15,396 nucleotides of DNA from positions 1 through 15,396 of the forward strand of contig CAAEUW010000037.1 in the NCBI GenBank assembly GCA_900759325.1. Reading direction: 5' to 3'. The notes under the pieces are model-generated. The model worked only from the letters and a program-made list of their open reading frames with translations, did not search any database and was not told the origin of the DNA. Both the position numbers and the translations under genes were made by a program. Shown one piece after another: positions 7,273 through 15,241 of this stretch. Source of the DNA: an uncultured Peptostreptococcus sp. (lineage in GTDB: Bacteria; Bacillota; Clostridia; Peptostreptococcales; Peptostreptococcaceae). How positions within the stretch are numbered: the first letter of the stretch is position 1; each line of letters begins with the position of its first letter.

Positions 7273-8775
7273 TTATACTTCTGATTTGAATTTAACCTTA
7301 AACTCTTCAATTGCCTTTGTAAGTTCCTCGTTAAAGTCCTCAGCCTTTAGTATCTTTTCAATTATTTCTGGGTGTACGCTATCCATATAGCTGTATAGTT
7401 CTGCTTCAAACCTCTTGATATCTTCCAACTCGATATCTGCTAGTAGGTTGTTGATTACTGCGTATATTATAATTACCTGGTTTTCTACTGTTATAGGATT
7501 ATGTTCATCCTGTTTTAGAACTTCCACTATTCTCTGTCCCTGAGCAAGTCTCCTCTTAGTATCTTCATCCAAGTCTGAACCAAACTGAGAGAAGGCTGCT
7601 AGCTCTCTATACTGAGAATATGCAAGCTTCAGTGTACCAGCTATCTTCTTCATAGACTTGATCTGGGCAGACCCACCAACTCTTGATACTGATATACCAG
7701 GGTCAACGGCTGGCCTGATACCCGCATAGAATAGCTCTGGCTGTAGGTATATCTGACCATCTGTAATCGATATTACATTTGTTGGTATATAGGCAGCAAC
7801 GTCACCAGCCTGTGTTTCTATAACTGGTAGGGCTGTCATTGATCCACCACCCAAGTCATCAGATAACTTGGCAGCTCTTTCAAGTAGTCTTGAATGTAGG
7901 TAGAAAACATCACCTGGGTAGGCTTCACGGCCTGGTGGTCTCCTTAGTAGTAGGGACATTTCTCTGTAGGCAACTGCCTGCTTAGAAAGGTCATCATATA
8001 CTATTAGCACGTGCTTCCCATTATACATAAATTCTTCACCTATGGCAGCACCTGCGTATGGAGCTAGATACTGTAATGGTGCAGATTCTGACGCTGTAGC
8101 TGATACTACTATTGTGTAATCCATGGCACCGAACTCTTCTAAAGTTGAAACCAACTGGGCTACAGTTGACCTCTTCTGGCCGATTGCTACATATATACAG
8201 ATTACATCCTTGCCCTTCTGGTTGATAATTGTGTCAGTAAGTATGGATGTCTTACCTGTCTGTCTATCACCTATAACCAATTCTCTCTGACCCCTACCAA
8301 TTGGTATCATTGAGTCAATTGACTTTATACCAGTCTGTAATGGTTCAAACACTGACTTCCTACTCATGATTCCAGGAGCTGGACACTCAACTGGTCTAGT
8401 CTTGTCAGTTATTATGTCTCCCTTACCATCTATTGGCTGTCCTAGGGCATTTACTACCCTTCCTATCATAGCCTCTCCAACTGGTACTTCAACTATCCTC
8501 CCAGTTCTCTTTACCATGTCACCTTCCTTGATACTTGAATCATCGCCAAGTATAACGGTACCAACAACCTCTTCTTCGAGGTTAAGGGCCATACCGTATA
8601 CCTTATTAGGGAATTCAAGTAGCTCACCTGACATGACACTTTCAAGACCATATACACTTGCTATACCGTCACCAACGCTTAATACGCTACCAGTGTCGGT
8701 AAGTTTTATCTTATTGTCATAATTCTTTATCTGACTTTTTATTATGGAACTTATTTCCTCTGGTTTTAAATTCAT
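7273..8775 (-). CDS. atpA: F1Fo ATP synthase alpha subunit
   Basis: The non-catalytic nucleotide-binding subunit of F1, three copies alternating with beta. It has 500 residues, full length. Domains in order: N-terminal helix that meets delta (1-25), beta-barrel (26-95), nucleotide-binding domain with P-loop GDRQTGKT (169-176), Walker B HVLIVYDD (255-262), and the family signature PAVDPGISVSR (355-365) whose final Arg365 is the arginine finger reaching into the beta active site. A C-terminal helical bundle follows. The SD is unusual: GGTGGTG rather than the AGGAGG seen at most other atp genes, 5 bases before the ATG. The gap to atpH is 18 bases. Confidence 0.99.
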   Translation of the reverse strand: MNLKPEEISSIIKSQIKNYDNKIKLTDTGSVLSVGDGIASVYGLESVMSGELLEFPNKVYGMALNLEEEVVGTVILGDDSSIKEGDMVKRTGRIVEVPVGEAMIGRVVNALGQPIDGKGDIITDKTRPVECPAPGIMSRKSVFEPLQTGIKSIDSMIPIGRGQRELVIGDRQTGKTSILTDTIINQKGKDVICIYVAIGQKRSTVAQLVSTLEEFGAMDYTIVVSATASESAPLQYLAPYAGAAIGEEFMYNGKHVLIVYDDLSKQAVAYREMSLLLRRPPGREAYPGDVFYLHSRLLERAAKLSDDLGGGSMTALPVIETQAGDVAAYIPTNVISITDGQIYLQPELFYAGIRPAVDPGISVSRVGGSAQIKSMKKIAGTLKLAYSQYRELAAFSQFGSDLDEDTKRRLAQGQRIVEVLKQDEHNPITVENQVIIIYAVINNLLADIELEDIKRFEAELYSYMDSVHPEIIEKILKAEDFNEELTKAIEEFKVKFKSEV

Positions 8776-8793
8776 TGGTTCACCACCATTTCC

Positions 8794-9336
8794 TTATGAT
8801 ATTACCTGGGATAGGGTATCCTTTATATCGTCTAGCCTAGACTTAATGCTACCATCTATCTCTTCATTACCTATTTTCACAAGGGCACCACCTAGTATGC
8901 TCTCGTCTATTTCGTTAGTTAATCTTATAGTTTTATTATATTTAGCAGAAAGCTTGCCCTCTAGTTCAGCCAACTTGTCTGGACTAAGTGCTATAGCAGT
9001 TATTACCTTTCCTTCTGCGACATTATTCTTTTCGTCCAACATCTGCTTGTATGACTTTACTATTGAATCTAGCTCAGTTGTCCTTGTATTCTCTATCAAT
9101 ACCATCAAAAAATTTCTTGTATTCTTTGATAGCTTGTCTGTGAATAGCTTGTCTGCTATATCCAACTTTTCGTCCTTACCTATAAAAGGGGACCTCAATA
9201 CATCATATAAGTCTTTGTTGTCTAAAATAACTTTGTTTAAATCTTCTATCTCTGAATATACCTGGGAAAGTTGATTTTCTTCTTCTGCTAATTGAAATAA
9301 AGCCTCTGCATATCTACTTGCAACCTGACTAATCAT
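8794..9336 (-). CDS. atpH: F1Fo ATP synthase delta subunit
   Basis: Delta links the top of F1 (alpha N-termini) to the peripheral stalk b subunits. It has 180 residues, normal length. The N-terminal helical domain starts VASRYAEALFQLAEE (5-19), the family hallmark. The C-terminal part has the conserved IDESILGGALVKIGNEEIDG (143-162) followed by a final helix. The start overlaps the end of atpF by 8 bases (ATGATTAG), with AGGAGAAG just upstream inside atpF, so translation is probably coupled. No odd features. Confidence 0.97.
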   Translation of the reverse strand: MISQVASRYAEALFQLAEEENQLSQVYSEIEDLNKVILDNKDLYDVLRSPFIGKDEKLDIADKLFTDKLSKNTRNFLMVLIENTRTTELDSIVKSYKQMLDEKNNVAEGKVITAIALSPDKLAELEGKLSAKYNKTIRLTNEIDESILGGALVKIGNEEIDGSIKSRLDDIKDTLSQVIS

Positions 9337-9835
9337 TATTAGCTTCTCCTACTTCCTTAATAAAGTTATCTATCAAATCTTCGTGCTTGGCCTTGTCTAT
9401 ATCTTTTTCGATAACCTTAGATGCCACCAAAACAGCTATCTCAGAAATCTCAGACTTAATATTGTTAAAGGCCTGCTCTTTGTCCTTTGCAATTTCACTG
9501 TTTGCCTTTTGCTTGATATATTCAGCTTCCTTATTGGCTTCTGAAATTATGTTGTCAGACTTTTCTTCTGCCCTCTTTCTAGCAGAGTCTACAATCAACT
9601 GACCCTCATCACGAGCATCCTTGACCTTATTCTCATATTCTGACTTTAATTTCAAGCCCTCTTCCTTGGCTCTCTGACCCTCTTCAATATCGTTCTTTAT
9701 GTCAGCCTCTCTGGCATCCATTACATTTATAACCTTCTTAAATAAGATTTTTCTCAATATCAAGAACAATACTAGTACATTGATCAAGGTAAAGAAAAGC
9801 TCATATGTCAAGCCTACTAATGGCTTAAATTCCAT
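9329..9835 (-). CDS. atpF: F1Fo ATP synthase b subunit (peripheral stalk)
   Basis: Subunit b forms the dimeric stator that holds F1 against rotation. It has 168 residues. A single N-terminal membrane helix (about 9-31, rich in Leu, Phe and Ile) is followed by a very long charged helix from about 35 to 145 (for example AREADIKNDIEEGQRAKEEG, 41-60) and a C-terminal segment that meets delta. AGGAGG lies 8 bases before the ATG; the gap to atpE is 35 bases. Only one b gene is present, so the stator is a homodimer. Confidence 0.97.
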   Translation of the reverse strand: MEFKPLVGLTYELFFTLINVLVLFLILRKILFKKVINVMDAREADIKNDIEEGQRAKEEGLKLKSEYENKVKDARDEGQLIVDSARKRAEEKSDNIISEANKEAEYIKQKANSEIAKDKEQAFNNIKSEISEIAVLVASKVIEKDIDKAKHEDLIDNFIKEVGEANND

Positions 9836-9870
9836 ACTTGTTGCCTCCTATCTTTAGCTGTACTCTTCGA

Positions 9871-10134
9871 TTACATCTTTATCCAAGGGTTAACAAATAT
9901 TAGTATAATTGCTATTACTAGACCATATATAGCTGAAGACTCTGCAACGGCCTGACCTAATAGCATTGTTGAAATGATATCACTCTTTGCTTCTGGCTGG
10001 TTTCCTACTGCTTCTGCTGCCTTACCTGCTGCAAAACCCTGACCAGCACCTGTACCTATACCTGTTGCTACTGCTATACCAGCACCTATTGCTGAACCTG
10101 CTATTGCTATTGCTAAACTCATTCCTTCTAACAT
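9871..10134 (-). CDS. atpE: F1Fo ATP synthase c subunit, sodium-binding type
   Basis: The c subunit builds the rotating membrane ring that carries the coupling ion. It has 87 residues and two membrane helices (about 6-29 and 52-80) joined by the polar loop NQPEAKSD (45-52). The ion site is fully visible: Gln32 in GAGQGFAAGK, Val63, Glu65, Ser66, Ser67 and Tyr70 in QAVAESSAIYG. In the Na+ enzymes of Ilyobacter tartaricus and Propionigenium the corresponding residues are Gln32, Val63, Glu65, Ser66, Thr67 and Tyr70 at the same numbers; H+ enzymes lack most of this set. Sodium coupling is therefore a strong prediction, with Thr67 conservatively replaced by Ser. AGGAGG lies 8 bases before the ATG. 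Confidence 0.98.
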   Translation of the reverse strand: MLEGMSLAIAIAGSAIGAGIAVATGIGTGAGQGFAAGKAAEAVGNQPEAKSDIISTMLLGQAVAESSAIYGLVIAIILIFVNPWIKM

Positions 10135-10189
10135 AATTCTTTCCTCCTAAAATTTTCTAATTTCCATTATTGTATTAATTTTCTTTTAA

Positions 10190-10894
10190 CTATTCCTGTG
10201 TTGCTCCACTTACAAATACCATTGTTAGCATTATAAATATGAAGGCCTGCAATGAACCTGCGAAAAGGTCAAAATACAGGTGTAGTGGAACTGGTATCAA
10301 AAATTCCCCAATTGGTATCTTTAAAGACGGTATCATACTTGAGAAGTACTCTAGCATCTGGTAGAACAATGACATTATTATTGAACCACCCAAAATATTA
10401 CCAAATGGACGGAAACTCAATGATATTGGTCTTGCAAATTCACCAATAATATTAAGTGGCGCCATCAAGGGTGTTGGCTCTAGCAACTCCTTGAAATAGG
10501 CCATACCTTTGAACTTTACCCCCATGACATAGATCATGAAGAATGTAATCAAGGCCCAGGCTACGGTTGTATCCAAGTCTGTAGTTGGCGACCTAAATCC
10601 AAACATCACTATTAGGTCTGAGCAGACAAAGAACAAGAATATTGTTCCAATATATGATATCATCCAAGGCGCACGCTTTATAAAGGCTGTTCCCGTAGTC
10701 TCAGTAACCAGGTTTCTAAGCCCACCAATTGCCATTTCCAAAAATACCTGCCTCTTGCTTGTAGGAACCTTTTTCAAGTCCCTTGTAAGCAACAGGGCCA
10801 GAATTATTAAAAAGGCCATGATGATCCACTGGGTTACAATGGTCTCACTTAGCTTGAAGTTACCAAGGTAGAGAACATATTTTGCTTGATACAT
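10190..10894 (-). CDS. atpB: F1Fo ATP synthase a subunit
   Basis: Subunit a provides the half-channels through which the ion reaches and leaves the c-ring. It has 234 residues and five to six membrane helices. The key helix reads ARPISLSFRPFGNILGG (154-170), with the essential Arg162; the end LFAGSLQAFIFIMLTMVFVS (210-229) is typical. The residue after Arg162 is Pro163 (codon CCA), where nearly all subunit a proteins I know have Leu (RLFGN). The neighbouring residues are normal, so this looks like a real variant. The SD AAGGAGG lies within the last codons of atpI, and the gap is only 4 bases. Confidence 0.97.
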   Translation of the reverse strand: MYQAKYVLYLGNFKLSETIVTQWIIMAFLIILALLLTRDLKKVPTSKRQVFLEMAIGGLRNLVTETTGTAFIKRAPWMISYIGTIFLFFVCSDLIVMFGFRSPTTDLDTTVAWALITFFMIYVMGVKFKGMAYFKELLEPTPLMAPLNIIGEFARPISLSFRPFGNILGGSIIMSLFYQMLEYFSSMIPSLKIPIGEFLIPVPLHLYFDLFAGSLQAFIFIMLTMVFVSGATQE

Positions 10895-10898
10895 AAGC

Positions 10899-11300
10899 CT
10901 AATCCTCCTTTCTCATTTTCTTTATTAAGTTTTTGCCTCCAGGGAGGTTTTGAGCTTTTATCACTATATTAGTACTAATCAAGCCCAATGCAACAGTATA
11001 CACGTTTATATGTTTTGTAGTTGCTGCAAAAACTAGGACTGCCCCATAGATAAAAATCCTAAAAGCATAGCTTCCCATGGACGACAGTGTTGCACTTTTC
11101 TTGTCTCTGTTCCCAAGTCCATCTAGGTTTTTAGCTATAGAAAATAAGGCCAACATGGCGACTATACTGCCTGCAAGCAGGCCAGCCATAGTACTGACTG
11201 ATGCCTTGCCAATTATGGCTATAAGAAAAAGTCCCACCAGGTCATATACTCCTATGCCTATGTATATTTTTTTCAAATTTTCCATTAGTTGCTTATCCAA
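10899..11300 (-). CDS. atpI: ATP synthase subunit I (AtpI-like)
   Basis: A small membrane protein at the head of the atp operon. AtpI of this family helps assemble the c-ring in Na+ F-ATPases. It has 133 residues with four predicted membrane helices (about 11-30, 36-56, 76-94 and 98-115) and a basic C-terminus (KNLIKKMRKED). The layout matches the ATP_synt_I family; sequence conservation in that family is always low. The start codon is TTG at 11300: no in-frame ATG lies upstream nearby, and AGGAAGTGA at 11305-11313 is properly placed. An internal Met6 has no SD. Confidence 0.85.
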   Translation of the reverse strand: MDKQLMENLKKIYIGIGVYDLVGLFLIAIIGKASVSTMAGLLAGSIVAMLALFSIAKNLDGLGNRDKKSATLSSMGSYAFRIFIYGAVLVFAATTKHINVYTVALGLISTNIVIKAQNLPGGKNLIKKMRKED

Positions 11301-11365
11301 CGCATCACTTCCTAACCCATCAACATATAAACCTACACACCATTAAACTTCCTTTTTTAAGGATC

Positions 11366-11605
11366 CTACTTGTACTTATCTTCCTTTTTAGTAAATACCT
11401 TTAAGGTCTTGTATAGGCTGACAAAGGCACTTGCTATGCCCAACAATATGAATATTATTGAAAATATTGGCGAAGTACCTATCTTCTTGTCAATAGTTAT
11501 CCCTATAAAGCCACATCCAAATATACACACTACTACCATAATACCTAATTGTGTAAGTAATGAAAAAGACTTCATAGCTTCAAACCATACACTATTTTTA
11601 CCCAT
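11366..11605 (-). CDS. atpZ: AtpZ-like F0F1-ATPase accessory protein
   Basis: The first gene of the atp operon: 79 residues with two membrane helices (about 16-38 and 46-67), the hairpin layout of the AtpZ/F0F1-ATPase_put family (PF09527). The turn GITIDKKIGTSPIFSIIFIL (35-54), with a small-residue first helix and DKK between helices, fits the family, which has been linked to Mg2+/Ca2+ uptake and to c-ring assembly together with AtpI. Position directly before atpI supports this. GGAGG lies 5 bases before the ATG. The gap to atpI is 65 bases and includes a run of T (minus strand A) but no hairpin. Confidence 0.82.
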   Translation of the reverse strand: MGKNSVWFEAMKSFSLLTQLGIMVVVCIFGCGFIGITIDKKIGTSPIFSIIFILLGIASAFVSLYKTLKVFTKKEDKYK

Positions 11606-11634
11606 ATTTCCTCCATAAATTCAATTGACTACTA

Positions 11635-11643
11635 ATTATATCA
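11635..11643 (-). promoter_or_regulatory. Extended -10 promoter of the ATP synthase operon
   Basis: The minus strand reads TGATATAAT, identical to the element before the surface protein gene. No good -35 is visible (GGGTAA at 17 bases), but an AT-rich tract lies further up. Transcription would start near 11628 and give a short leader of about 22 bases that carries the atpZ SD. Confidence 0.7.
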
Positions 11644-11757
11644 CATTTTAACCCTATTTACCCTTAAGTATACCCAAATTTTCATAATTTTAAAAATTAT
11701 TAACATTGAATTCACACTAGGTTCATAAATGACTAAACATGTATAACTCAAGCCATT

Positions 11758-11802
11758 AAAAAAACTTAAAGGCTGCACTGACTACAAAGTCCGCGCAACC
11801 TC
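11758..11802 (-). terminator. Strong intrinsic terminator after upp
   Basis: A 15-bp stem with one mismatch (arms 11788-11802 and 11769-11783 on the minus strand) closes a TTGT loop, then TTAAG and seven T. It begins 14 bases after the upp stop and separates the ywlC-rpiB-upp group from the atp operon. The rest of the 211-base gap to atpZ holds only AT-rich DNA and the atp promoter. Confidence 0.9.
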
Positions 11803-11816
11803 TATATACTTTTAAA

Positions 11817-12446
11817 CTACTTGGTTCCAAACAATCTATCTCCAGCATCACCTAGACCTGGTACTATATACTTATGATCATTTAATTTTTCATCTACAGA
11901 AGCAACATAGATATTAACTTCTGGATACTTTTCATGAACAGCTGCTATACCTTCTGGAGCTGCAACAAGATTTATCATTCTGATATTCTTCGCCCCTCTA
12001 GCCCTTAGCAATTCTATGGCCGCAGTAGCCGAACCACCTGTAGCCAACATTGGGTCTACCAAAAATACTTCTCTTTCCCCTATATCCTGAGGCAGCTTGC
12101 AGTAGTATTCTACTGGCTCGCAAGTTTCAGGGTCCCTGTAAAGGCCTATATGTCCAACCTTTGCAGCTGGAATCAAGCTTATGAAGCCATCAACCATACC
12201 TATACCTGCTCTAAGGATTGGAACTATAGCCAACTTCTTACCGTCTAGTTCCTTTGCCATTGTCTTCTGTATAGGCGTTTCTATTTCTACATCCCTAAGC
12301 TGTAGGTCCTTTGTAACCTCATAGCCCATCAACATAGTTATTTCTGTTAATAACTCTCTAAAATCCTTTGAACCTGTTGATGTCTTTCTCATTAATGTTA
12401 ACTTGTGCTGAATTAATGGATGGTCTGTAATTACTACTTTATTCAT
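11817..12446 (-). CDS. upp: Uracil phosphoribosyltransferase
   Basis: Converts uracil and PRPP to UMP and pyrophosphate in pyrimidine salvage, in the cytoplasm. It has 209 residues, the standard length. The PRPP-binding motif is VDPMLATGGSA (130-140); the uracil-binding C-terminus is YIVPGLGDAGDRLFG (193-207); the GTP/PRPP-loop region PILRAGIGM (76-84) is intact. It lies 24 bases after rpiB with an AGGAGG-type SD and is the last gene of the group, before the terminator. upp next to the atp operon is a familiar Firmicute arrangement. Confidence 0.98.
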   Translation of the reverse strand: MNKVVITDHPLIQHKLTLMRKTSTGSKDFRELLTEITMLMGYEVTKDLQLRDVEIETPIQKTMAKELDGKKLAIVPILRAGIGMVDGFISLIPAAKVGHIGLYRDPETCEPVEYYCKLPQDIGEREVFLVDPMLATGGSATAAIELLRARGAKNIRMINLVAAPEGIAAVHEKYPEVNIYVASVDEKLNDHKYIVPGLGDAGDRLFGTK

Positions 12447-12470
12447 ATTCTCCTCCTAAAATAATATATA

Positions 12471-12917
12471 TTATAAATTTTTATTTTCTATCGCTGTAAT
12501 CTTGTCTACCCTCGTCTGGTGTCTTCCACCTTCAAATGATGAATTAAGGTAGGCATCAACTATATCTAGGCCTAGGCCAATACCTGTTACCCTTTCACCC
12601 AAGGCTATCATATTAGCATCATTGTGGGCCTTAGTCATCCTAGCAGAAAAAGTATCTCCTAGTGTTGCACACCTAATTCCCTTTACCTTATTGGCTGCTA
12701 TCCCTATACCAATGCCTGTTCCGCACACTAGGATGCCGCATTCAGTTTCTCCACTAGCAACACTCTTTGCCGCCTTTTCGGAATAATCCGGATAATCTAC
12801 TGAATCACTTGAATTAGTCCCAAAGTCTACTACTTCATGACCTAGCTTTTCTAGGTGCTTTTTTATAGCAGCCTTTAGGTTTAGTCCACCATGATCACAT
12901 GCTAATGCTATTTTCAT
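12471..12917 (-). CDS. rpiB: Ribose-5-phosphate isomerase B
   Basis: Interconverts ribose 5-phosphate and ribulose 5-phosphate in the pentose phosphate pathway and so feeds PRPP synthesis. It has 148 residues, typical of the RpiB/LacAB family. Visible: ACDHGG (6-11), the catalytic loop with Cys65 in CGTGIGIGIAANK (65-77), and the AHNDANMIALGERV segment (97-110). A galactose-6-phosphate isomerase role is possible within this family, but that needs a paired lacA/lacB, which is absent, and the ywlC-rpiB-upp context favours RpiB. GGAGG lies 7 bases before the ATG. The gap to ywlC is 53 bases. Confidence 0.95.
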   Translation of the reverse strand: MKIALACDHGGLNLKAAIKKHLEKLGHEVVDFGTNSSDSVDYPDYSEKAAKSVASGETECGILVCGTGIGIGIAANKVKGIRCATLGDTFSARMTKAHNDANMIALGERVTGIGLGLDIVDAYLNSSFEGGRHQTRVDKITAIENKNL

Positions 12918-12970
12918 ATTTATTCCTCCAAAATTTTATTTTAACTACACATAAGCATAGCTATATACTC

Positions 12971-14008
12971 TTATATAATCCTGTAGGCAGCTGCCTTTTT
13001 CAGCCTATTCATTATGGCTACCCCTATACCTCTTTCCTCAAAGTATGGGACATAGGCTATATCTATAGACTCCCTGTCTAGGCTTATTAAACTATCAAAA
13101 AGGTTCTTTGCAACTTCAGTATCAGACCCACCTAGGTCAAAAACCTTGGCCTGGTAGCTATGCTGGTCATAGTTCATAGTCATAACGCCTATTTTTAGAC
13201 TCTTCTTGGCATTGTCTTCACACAGAGAATCCACCCTCTCGGCAAAGCCTTCAAGATCATCCGCCTTGACTATATATACCTGGGCCTGGGGTGAGTAGTG
13301 CTTGTACTTCATTCCTGGAGCCTTGGCCCTTATATTGTCATCCTTATTCTTTAAGGATGGGTCTAGGTCGACCCGGCCCAATACCTCCCCCAGCATTTCT
13401 AGGGTTATACTTCCTGGCCTAAGCACCATGGCAAGGTCTTCTGATAGGTCTATAATCGTGGACTCTACCCCATAGTCACAAGGACCTCCAACCAGTATTC
13501 CATCAACCCTGCCATCCATGTCTCTGATTATATGCTCTGGCTTGGTTGGGGATGGTCTACCTGATATATTTGCTGAAGGTGCTGCTATTGGCACTCCTGC
13601 CTGTCTTATAAGGTCTCTAGCCACCTGGTCTGATGGCATCCTAATTGCCACCGTATCTAGACCTCCACTAGTCCTGTCTGGTATAATAGCCTTCTTTTTA
13701 AAGACTATAGTCAGGGGGCCTGGCCAAAATTTATCCATCAGTAGTTTGGCCCTGTCATCTATATTTTCCACTAGGTCATATACATCCTCTTTATCAGCTA
13801 CATGAACTAACAGTGGATTATCACTCGGCCTACCCTTGGCTTGATATATCTTGGTTGCAGCATCTTCATCTAGGGCATTTGCACCTAGTCCGTATACCGT
13901 CTCTGTTGGAAAAATCACTGTCTTGCCGTCTGCTAGCATAGTTGCAAATAGGGATATCAAGTCTTGGTCTGGCTTATTTATATCTATTTCTTTTATAAGT
14001 GTTTTCAT
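12971..14008 (-). CDS. ywlC: Threonylcarbamoyl-AMP synthase (Sua5/YwlC type)
   Basis: Makes threonylcarbamoyl-AMP from threonine, bicarbonate and ATP, the first step of the universal t6A37 modification of ANN-decoding tRNAs. It has 345 residues. The YrdC domain (about 10-205) shows VIFPTETVYGLGANALD (31-47), the KGRP loop (58-61), PGPLTIVFK (96-104) and APSAN (143-147). The linker KAPGMKYKHYSP (229-240) and a C-terminal Sua5 domain (241-345) are both present, so this is the long, two-domain form rather than the single-domain TsaC. Start: AGAAGG lies upstream of the ATG with reasonable spacing. It follows the prfA terminator; no clear promoter is visible in the 51 bases between, so read-through from prfA is possible. 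Confidence 0.96.
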   Translation of the reverse strand: MKTLIKEIDINKPDQDLISLFATMLADGKTVIFPTETVYGLGANALDEDAATKIYQAKGRPSDNPLLVHVADKEDVYDLVENIDDRAKLLMDKFWPGPLTIVFKKKAIIPDRTSGGLDTVAIRMPSDQVARDLIRQAGVPIAAPSANISGRPSPTKPEHIIRDMDGRVDGILVGGPCDYGVESTIIDLSEDLAMVLRPGSITLEMLGEVLGRVDLDPSLKNKDDNIRAKAPGMKYKHYSPQAQVYIVKADDLEGFAERVDSLCEDNAKKSLKIGVMTMNYDQHSYQAKVFDLGGSDTEVAKNLFDSLISLDRESIDIAYVPYFEERGIGVAIMNRLKKAAAYRII

Positions 14009-14059
14009 AAAATCAACCTTCTTTACAAGTCTTTTCTCTTTGCTAGGGGATTACTCCTC

Positions 14060-14088
14060 AAAAAAAGGCCTTAGTAAAACCAAAGCCT
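14060..14088 (-). terminator. Intrinsic terminator after prfA
   Basis: An 8-bp stem (AGGCTTTG with TAAGGCCT, with G-U pairs) closes a seven-base loop and is followed by seven T on the minus strand. It begins 17 bases after the prfA stop. Confidence 0.85.
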
Positions 14089-14104
14089 CTTAAAAATATC
14101 TAGA

Positions 14105-15169
14105 TTATATCGATGACATCTTTTCAGTCTGGTCAACTGTAATTAAAGCATCTATCATTTCATCTAAATCCCCATCTATAAATGAATCTAACTTATATAG
14201 GGTTAAATTAATTCTATGGTCACTAACCCTTCCCTGTGGGAAGTTGTATGTTCTGATTCTTTCTGATCTATCTCCAGTACCTACCTGACTCTTTCTTTCT
14301 GCAGCTATACCCTTTTGCTGTTCAGCTAGGGCCTTATCATAAAGTCTAGCCTTCAGTATCTTCATGGCCTTTTCCTTGTTCTTAAGCTGAGACTTTTCGT
14401 CCTGACAAGAAACAACCTCTCCTGTAGGTATATGAGTTAACCTCACTGCAGAGTCAGTTGTGTTGACACTCTGTCCACCATTTCCTGATGACCTAAATAC
14501 GTCAACTCTTACATCCTCTGGATTTACTTCTATTTCAACATCCTCTACCTCTGGTAGTACAGCTACTGTAGCAGTAGATGTATGAATTCTACCACCGGAT
14601 TCTGTAGTAGGTATTCTCTGAACCCTATGAACACCTGATTCATACTTTAGTCTAGAATAGGCTCCCTTACCCTTTATCATAAAGGATACTTCCTTGTAGC
14701 CACCCACTCCAGTTTCATTTGAACTCATTAGTGAAGTCTTCCAACCCCTTCTTTCTGCATACCTAGAATACATCCTAAATAGGTCTCCAGCAAATAGGGC
14801 TGCTTCGTCACCACCAGCTCCACCTCTTACCTCTATGATAACATTCTTCTCATCATTAGGGTCCTTTGGCACTAGTAGTATCTTTAGTTCATTTTCATAT
14901 TCCTCTAATAGGGCTTCAGATTCTGATAGCTCCATCTTAGCCAATTCTCTTAGCTCTTCGTCACTTTCTTCCTCTAGTATCTGCTTTGAATCAGCAATAC
15001 TCTGACTTGCCTTACTATAGTCTCTGTACTTCATTACGATTGGTTCTATTTCAGACGTTTCCTTCATCAGCTTCTGCCAAGTTGGCTGGTCACTGATTAT
15101 ATCAGGATTCGCTACTTTTTCACTTAGCTCCTTGTACTTATCCTCTAAAACCTTTAGCTTATTTAGCAT
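14105..15169 (-). CDS. prfA: Peptide chain release factor 1
   Basis: Recognises UAA and UAG in the ribosomal A site and triggers peptide release. It has 354 residues, the usual length. The N-terminal coiled domain (1-100) is followed by the GAGGDEAALFAGDLFRMY segment (117-134). The stop-codon tripeptide is PTT (187-189) in RIPTTESGGRIHTS, which fits the P-x-T rule of RF1 and not the SPF of RF2. The GGQ motif that enters the peptidyl-transferase centre is at 231-233 in SSGNGGQSVNTTDS. GGAAGGTG lies 8 bases before the ATG. The methyltransferase gene prmC, which modifies the GGQ glutamine, is not adjacent here. Confidence 0.98.
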   Translation of the reverse strand: MLNKLKVLEDKYKELSEKVANPDIISDQPTWQKLMKETSEIEPIVMKYRDYSKASQSIADSKQILEEESDEELRELAKMELSESEALLEEYENELKILLVPKDPNDEKNVIIEVRGGAGGDEAALFAGDLFRMYSRYAERRGWKTSLMSSNETGVGGYKEVSFMIKGKGAYSRLKYESGVHRVQRIPTTESGGRIHTSTATVAVLPEVEDVEIEVNPEDVRVDVFRSSGNGGQSVNTTDSAVRLTHIPTGEVVSCQDEKSQLKNKEKAMKILKARLYDKALAEQQKGIAAERKSQVGTGDRSERIRTYNFPQGRVSDHRINLTLYKLDSFIDGDLDEMIDALITVDQTEKMSSI

Positions 15170-15213
15170 TTGATTTTCACCTTCCTGTATTTTATATAAA
15201 CGTAAATATTTAT

Positions 15214-15240
15214 TACAATTTTTCTATATAATCAATTGTA
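15214..15240. repeat. Inverted repeat at the predicted prfA transcription start
   Basis: TACAATT (15214-15220) and AATTGTA (15234-15240), 7-bp arms 13 bases apart, just after the -10 element. It could be an operator or a weak leader hairpin; in such AT-rich DNA it may also be chance. Confidence 0.3.
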
Positions 15241-15241
15241 T

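Noticed and set aside
8366..8722. 118-codon plus-strand frame
   Set aside because: Antisense to the well-conserved atpA N-terminal region; low-complexity Ser/Thr/Pro composition; no SD.
8744..9274. 176-codon open frame on the plus strand
   Set aside because: It lies opposite atpH and the atpA start, is very rich in Ser and Leu as antisense frames of AT-rich genes are, and has no SD. atpH is certain on the other strand.
14603..14611. PTT instead of PAT at the stop-codon recognition site of RF1
   Set aside because: The middle residue of this P-x-T tripeptide varies among bacteria (for example Glu in Bacillus), so there is no sign of altered stop-codon use.
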